A stretch of 64,000 nucleotides of DNA from Pseudomonas putida (lineage in GTDB: Bacteria; Pseudomonadota; Gammaproteobacteria; Pseudomonadales; Pseudomonadaceae), in contig NZ_JAETZZ010000006.1 in NCBI RefSeq assembly GCF_022627325.1, forward strand, positions 124,001 to 188,000, written 5' to 3'. The translations under genes and the position numbers were made by a program. The notes below the pieces were generated by a model. That model was not told the DNA's origin. It ran no database searches and saw only the letters and a program-made list of their open reading frames with translations. Of the stretch, positions 62,252 through 64,000 are shown in pieces; within the stretch, counting starts at the first letter, position 1, and each line of letters starts with the position of its first letter.

Positions 62252-62304
62252 CCCTTCCAGTGGCCCGGATCTCTCCGGGCCGCTTTGCTTTCAGGCCACA
62301 CTTC

Positions 62305-62988
62305 ATGGAACAACCTGTCGGCCAACCAGCCTACGTGCTGCACAGCCGTGCCTATAAGGAAACCAGTGCGCTGGTGGACTTTTTCACGCCGCAAGGGCGC
62401 GTGCGCGCGGTGTTGCGCCGAGCACGGGGCAAGGGTGGCAGCCTGGTGCGGCCGTTCGTGCCGCTGGAAGTGGAACTGCGCGGGCGCAGTGAGCTCAAGA
62501 ACGTCGGGCGCCTGGACAGCATGGGCGTCGCTGCCTGGCTGCATGGCGATGCACTGTTCAGCGGCCTCTACCTCAATGAGCTGCTGATGCGCCTGCTGCC
62601 TGCCGAGGCACCACAACCCGCACTTTTCGAGCACTACGCACTGACCTTGCAGGCCCTGGCCGCCGGGCGGCCGTTGGAGCCCCTGCTGCGCTCCTTCGAG
62701 TGGCGCCTGCTGGAAGACCTGGGCTACGCCTTTGCGCTTGACCACGACGTCAGCGACGAGCCCATCGAGGCTGATGGGCTTTACCGCTTGCAGGTCGATG
62801 CCGGCCTTGAACGCGTTTACCTGGTGCAGCCTGGTTTGTTCAACGGCGCGCAGCTGTTGGCCCTCGCCCAGGCGGACTGGGATGCACCTGGTGCTCTGCT
62901 GGCGGCCAAGCGCCTGATGCGTCAGGCGCTGGCGGTCCATCTGGGGCCAAAACCGCTGGTCAGTCGGGAACTGTTTCGTAAGCGCTGA
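62305..62988 (+). CDS. recO: DNA repair protein RecO
   Basis: A 227-aa protein for RecFOR recombination repair. The N-terminal OB-fold ([34 protein letters not shown]) is followed by the helical C-terminal domain. ATG 62305 gives the normal N-terminus; the frame to 62260 lacks a good site. Confidence 0.93.
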   Translation: MEQPVGQPAYVLHSRAYKETSALVDFFTPQGRVRAVLRRARGKGGSLVRPFVPLEVELRGRSELKNVGRLDSMGVAAWLHGDALFSGLYLNELLMRLLPAEAPQPALFEHYALTLQALAAGRPLEPLLRSFEWRLLEDLGYAFALDHDVSDEPIEADGLYRLQVDAGLERVYLVQPGLFNGAQLLALAQADWDAPGALLAAKRLMRQALAVHLGPKPLVSRELFRKR

Positions 62989-63031
62989 GCACGTCGTATG
63001 CTGTGGGGCTAAATCTTCAGGAGAGCCTTTC

Positions 63032-63772
63032 GTGACTCACAGCAACCGTATGCTTCTCGGCGTCAACATCGACCACGTGGCTACCTTGCGCCAGGCCCGC
63101 GGCACACGCTATCCGGACCCGGTCAAGGCTGCGCTGGATGCCGAAGAAGCAGGCGCCGATGGCATCACCGTGCACCTGCGCGAAGACCGCCGGCATATCC
63201 AGGAGCGCGATGTGGTGTTGCTCAAGGACGTGTTGCAAACCCGCATGAATTTCGAGATGGGCGTCACTGAAGAGATGATGGCGTTCGCCGAGAAGATTCG
63301 CCCGGCACACATCTGCCTGGTGCCTGAAACACGCCAGGAACTGACCACCGAGGGCGGCCTCGACGTGGCTGGCCAGGAGGCACGGATCAAGGCTGCGGTA
63401 GAGCGCCTGTCGCGCACTGGCGCTGAAGTGTCGCTGTTCATCGACGCCGACGAGCGGCAGATCGAGGCATCCCGCCGCGTCAGGGCCCCGGCGATCGAAT
63501 TGCACACCGGCCGTTATGCCGATGCTCAAACGCCAACTGAGGTGGCTGAGGAGCTCAAGAGGATCGTCGATGGCGTCGCTTTTGGCGTCGGCCAGGGGCT
63601 GATCGTCAATGCCGGCCATGGCCTGCATTACCACAACGTCGAGGCGGTGGCGGCAATCAAGGGCATCAATGAATTGAACATTGGCCACGCCTTGGTAGCC
63701 CATGCACTGTTCGTAGGTTTCAAGGCGGCGGTGGCAGAGATGAAGGCGCTGATCGTTGCAGCTTCGCGCTGA
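63032..63772 (+). CDS. pdxJ: Pyridoxine 5'-phosphate synthase PdxJ
   Basis: A 246-aa TIM-barrel enzyme, the last step of de novo vitamin B6 synthesis. [20 protein letters not shown] at the N-terminus, [16 protein letters not shown] and the FDADxxQI-type [14 protein letters not shown] are complete. The start is GTG 63032 with CAGGAGAG upstream. Confidence 0.96.
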   Translation: MTHSNRMLLGVNIDHVATLRQARGTRYPDPVKAALDAEEAGADGITVHLREDRRHIQERDVVLLKDVLQTRMNFEMGVTEEMMAFAEKIRPAHICLVPETRQELTTEGGLDVAGQEARIKAAVERLSRTGAEVSLFIDADERQIEASRRVRAPAIELHTGRYADAQTPTEVAEELKRIVDGVAFGVGQGLIVNAGHGLHYHNVEAVAAIKGINELNIGHALVAHALFVGFKAAVAEMKALIVAASR

Positions 63773-63850
63773 TCATCGCTGCATGGCTGTTTGCGGACGG
63801 GGCAGGGGTTAGTACCAGTCAGTCAGGCAGTCTGGGGCCGCTTTGCGGCC

Positions 63851-63933
63851 CATCGCCGGCAAGCCGGCTCACAGGTACAGCGCAGTTCTTGAAGTTTGCG
63901 CCATACCGGTGGGCCGGCTTGCCGGCGATAGGA
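63851..63933. repeat. Inverted pair of Pseudomonas REP elements (REPIN)
   Basis: CATCGCCGGCAAGCCGGCTC (63851-63870) and, inverted, GGTGGGCCGGCTTGCCGGCG (63908-63927) share the same GCCGGCAAGCCGGC core and flanks. They lie after pdxJ in the last gene-free part of the window, as is common for REPs in P. putida. Confidence 0.85.
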
Positions 63934-64000
63934 CGGTTAGCAACTGACTGGCAGTACTCTGCGCAAAGCCTTCATTTGCGCGCCAACAGCGTGGCGCGGC

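Overview
The window is a chromosomal segment of a Pseudomonas putida-group bacterium. The GC-rich codon usage, the ttgAB/ttgR solvent and drug efflux locus, phaG, the tctCBA/tctDE citrate locus, the ygfZ-sdhE-ygfX-nadB-algU-mucABD block and the lepA-lepB-rnc-era-recO-pdxJ block occur together in the order I know from that group. All functional calls come from reading the sequence and from recalled family motifs; no database search was run.

Layout. 1-4.5 kb: RND efflux genes (ttgB cut by the left edge, ttgA) and the divergent repressor ttgR with its operator. 4.5-12.3 kb: a DHA2-type exporter, an oxaloacetate decarboxylase-like enzyme, a LysR regulator divergent from a TPP-dependent 2-oxoacid decarboxylase, an AraC regulator, small enzymes and a flavin reductase-like protein. 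12.4-12.8 kb: a small exported protein made of 13-residue repeats. 13.1-17.8 kb: kgtP-like transporter with a dctB/dctD-like two-component system; the kgtP leader has a sigma-54 promoter and two DctD-type upstream sites. 17.9-22.3 kb: bglX and two conserved genes. 22.4-25.5 kb: an AT-richer three-gene cluster encoding a homospermidine synthase-like protein, a ferritin-like diiron protein and an EamA transporter, which looks acquired. 26-35 kb: DUF4917, glpQ, tRNA-Gly(CCC), phaG, rsuA, a diguanylate cyclase, a hydratase-family CoA enzyme and ung. 35-42.7 kb: an opdH-like porin/tctC/tctB/tctA/abrB-like operon divergent from tctD/tctE. 42.7-45.4 kb: HDOD protein, ygfZ, sdhE, ygfX. 51.8-63.8 kb: nadB, the algU-mucA-mucB-mucD envelope stress operon, then lepA, lepB, rnc, era, recO and pdxJ.

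The most interesting part is a 6.4-kb integrated element at about 45,583-52,006 inside the 3' end of nadB. It is bounded by a 19-bp direct repeat. It encodes a tyrosine integrase, a small membrane protein, several unknown small proteins, a capsid-like protein, a Rha-family phage protein and a 26-residue membrane microprotein. It also brings its own heavily recoded last 60 codons of nadB, so NadB stays intact, and the displaced host 3' end remains at the far side.

Two identical 24-bp sequences in this element, 1.2 kb apart, match the promoter of T3/gh-1-type single-subunit phage RNA polymerases. No such polymerase, terminase, portal or tail gene is present. The simplest reading is a phage satellite whose genes, including the capsid-like one, are switched on by the RNA polymerase of an infecting or resident T7-like podovirus. 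I regard this as the candidate undescribed system.
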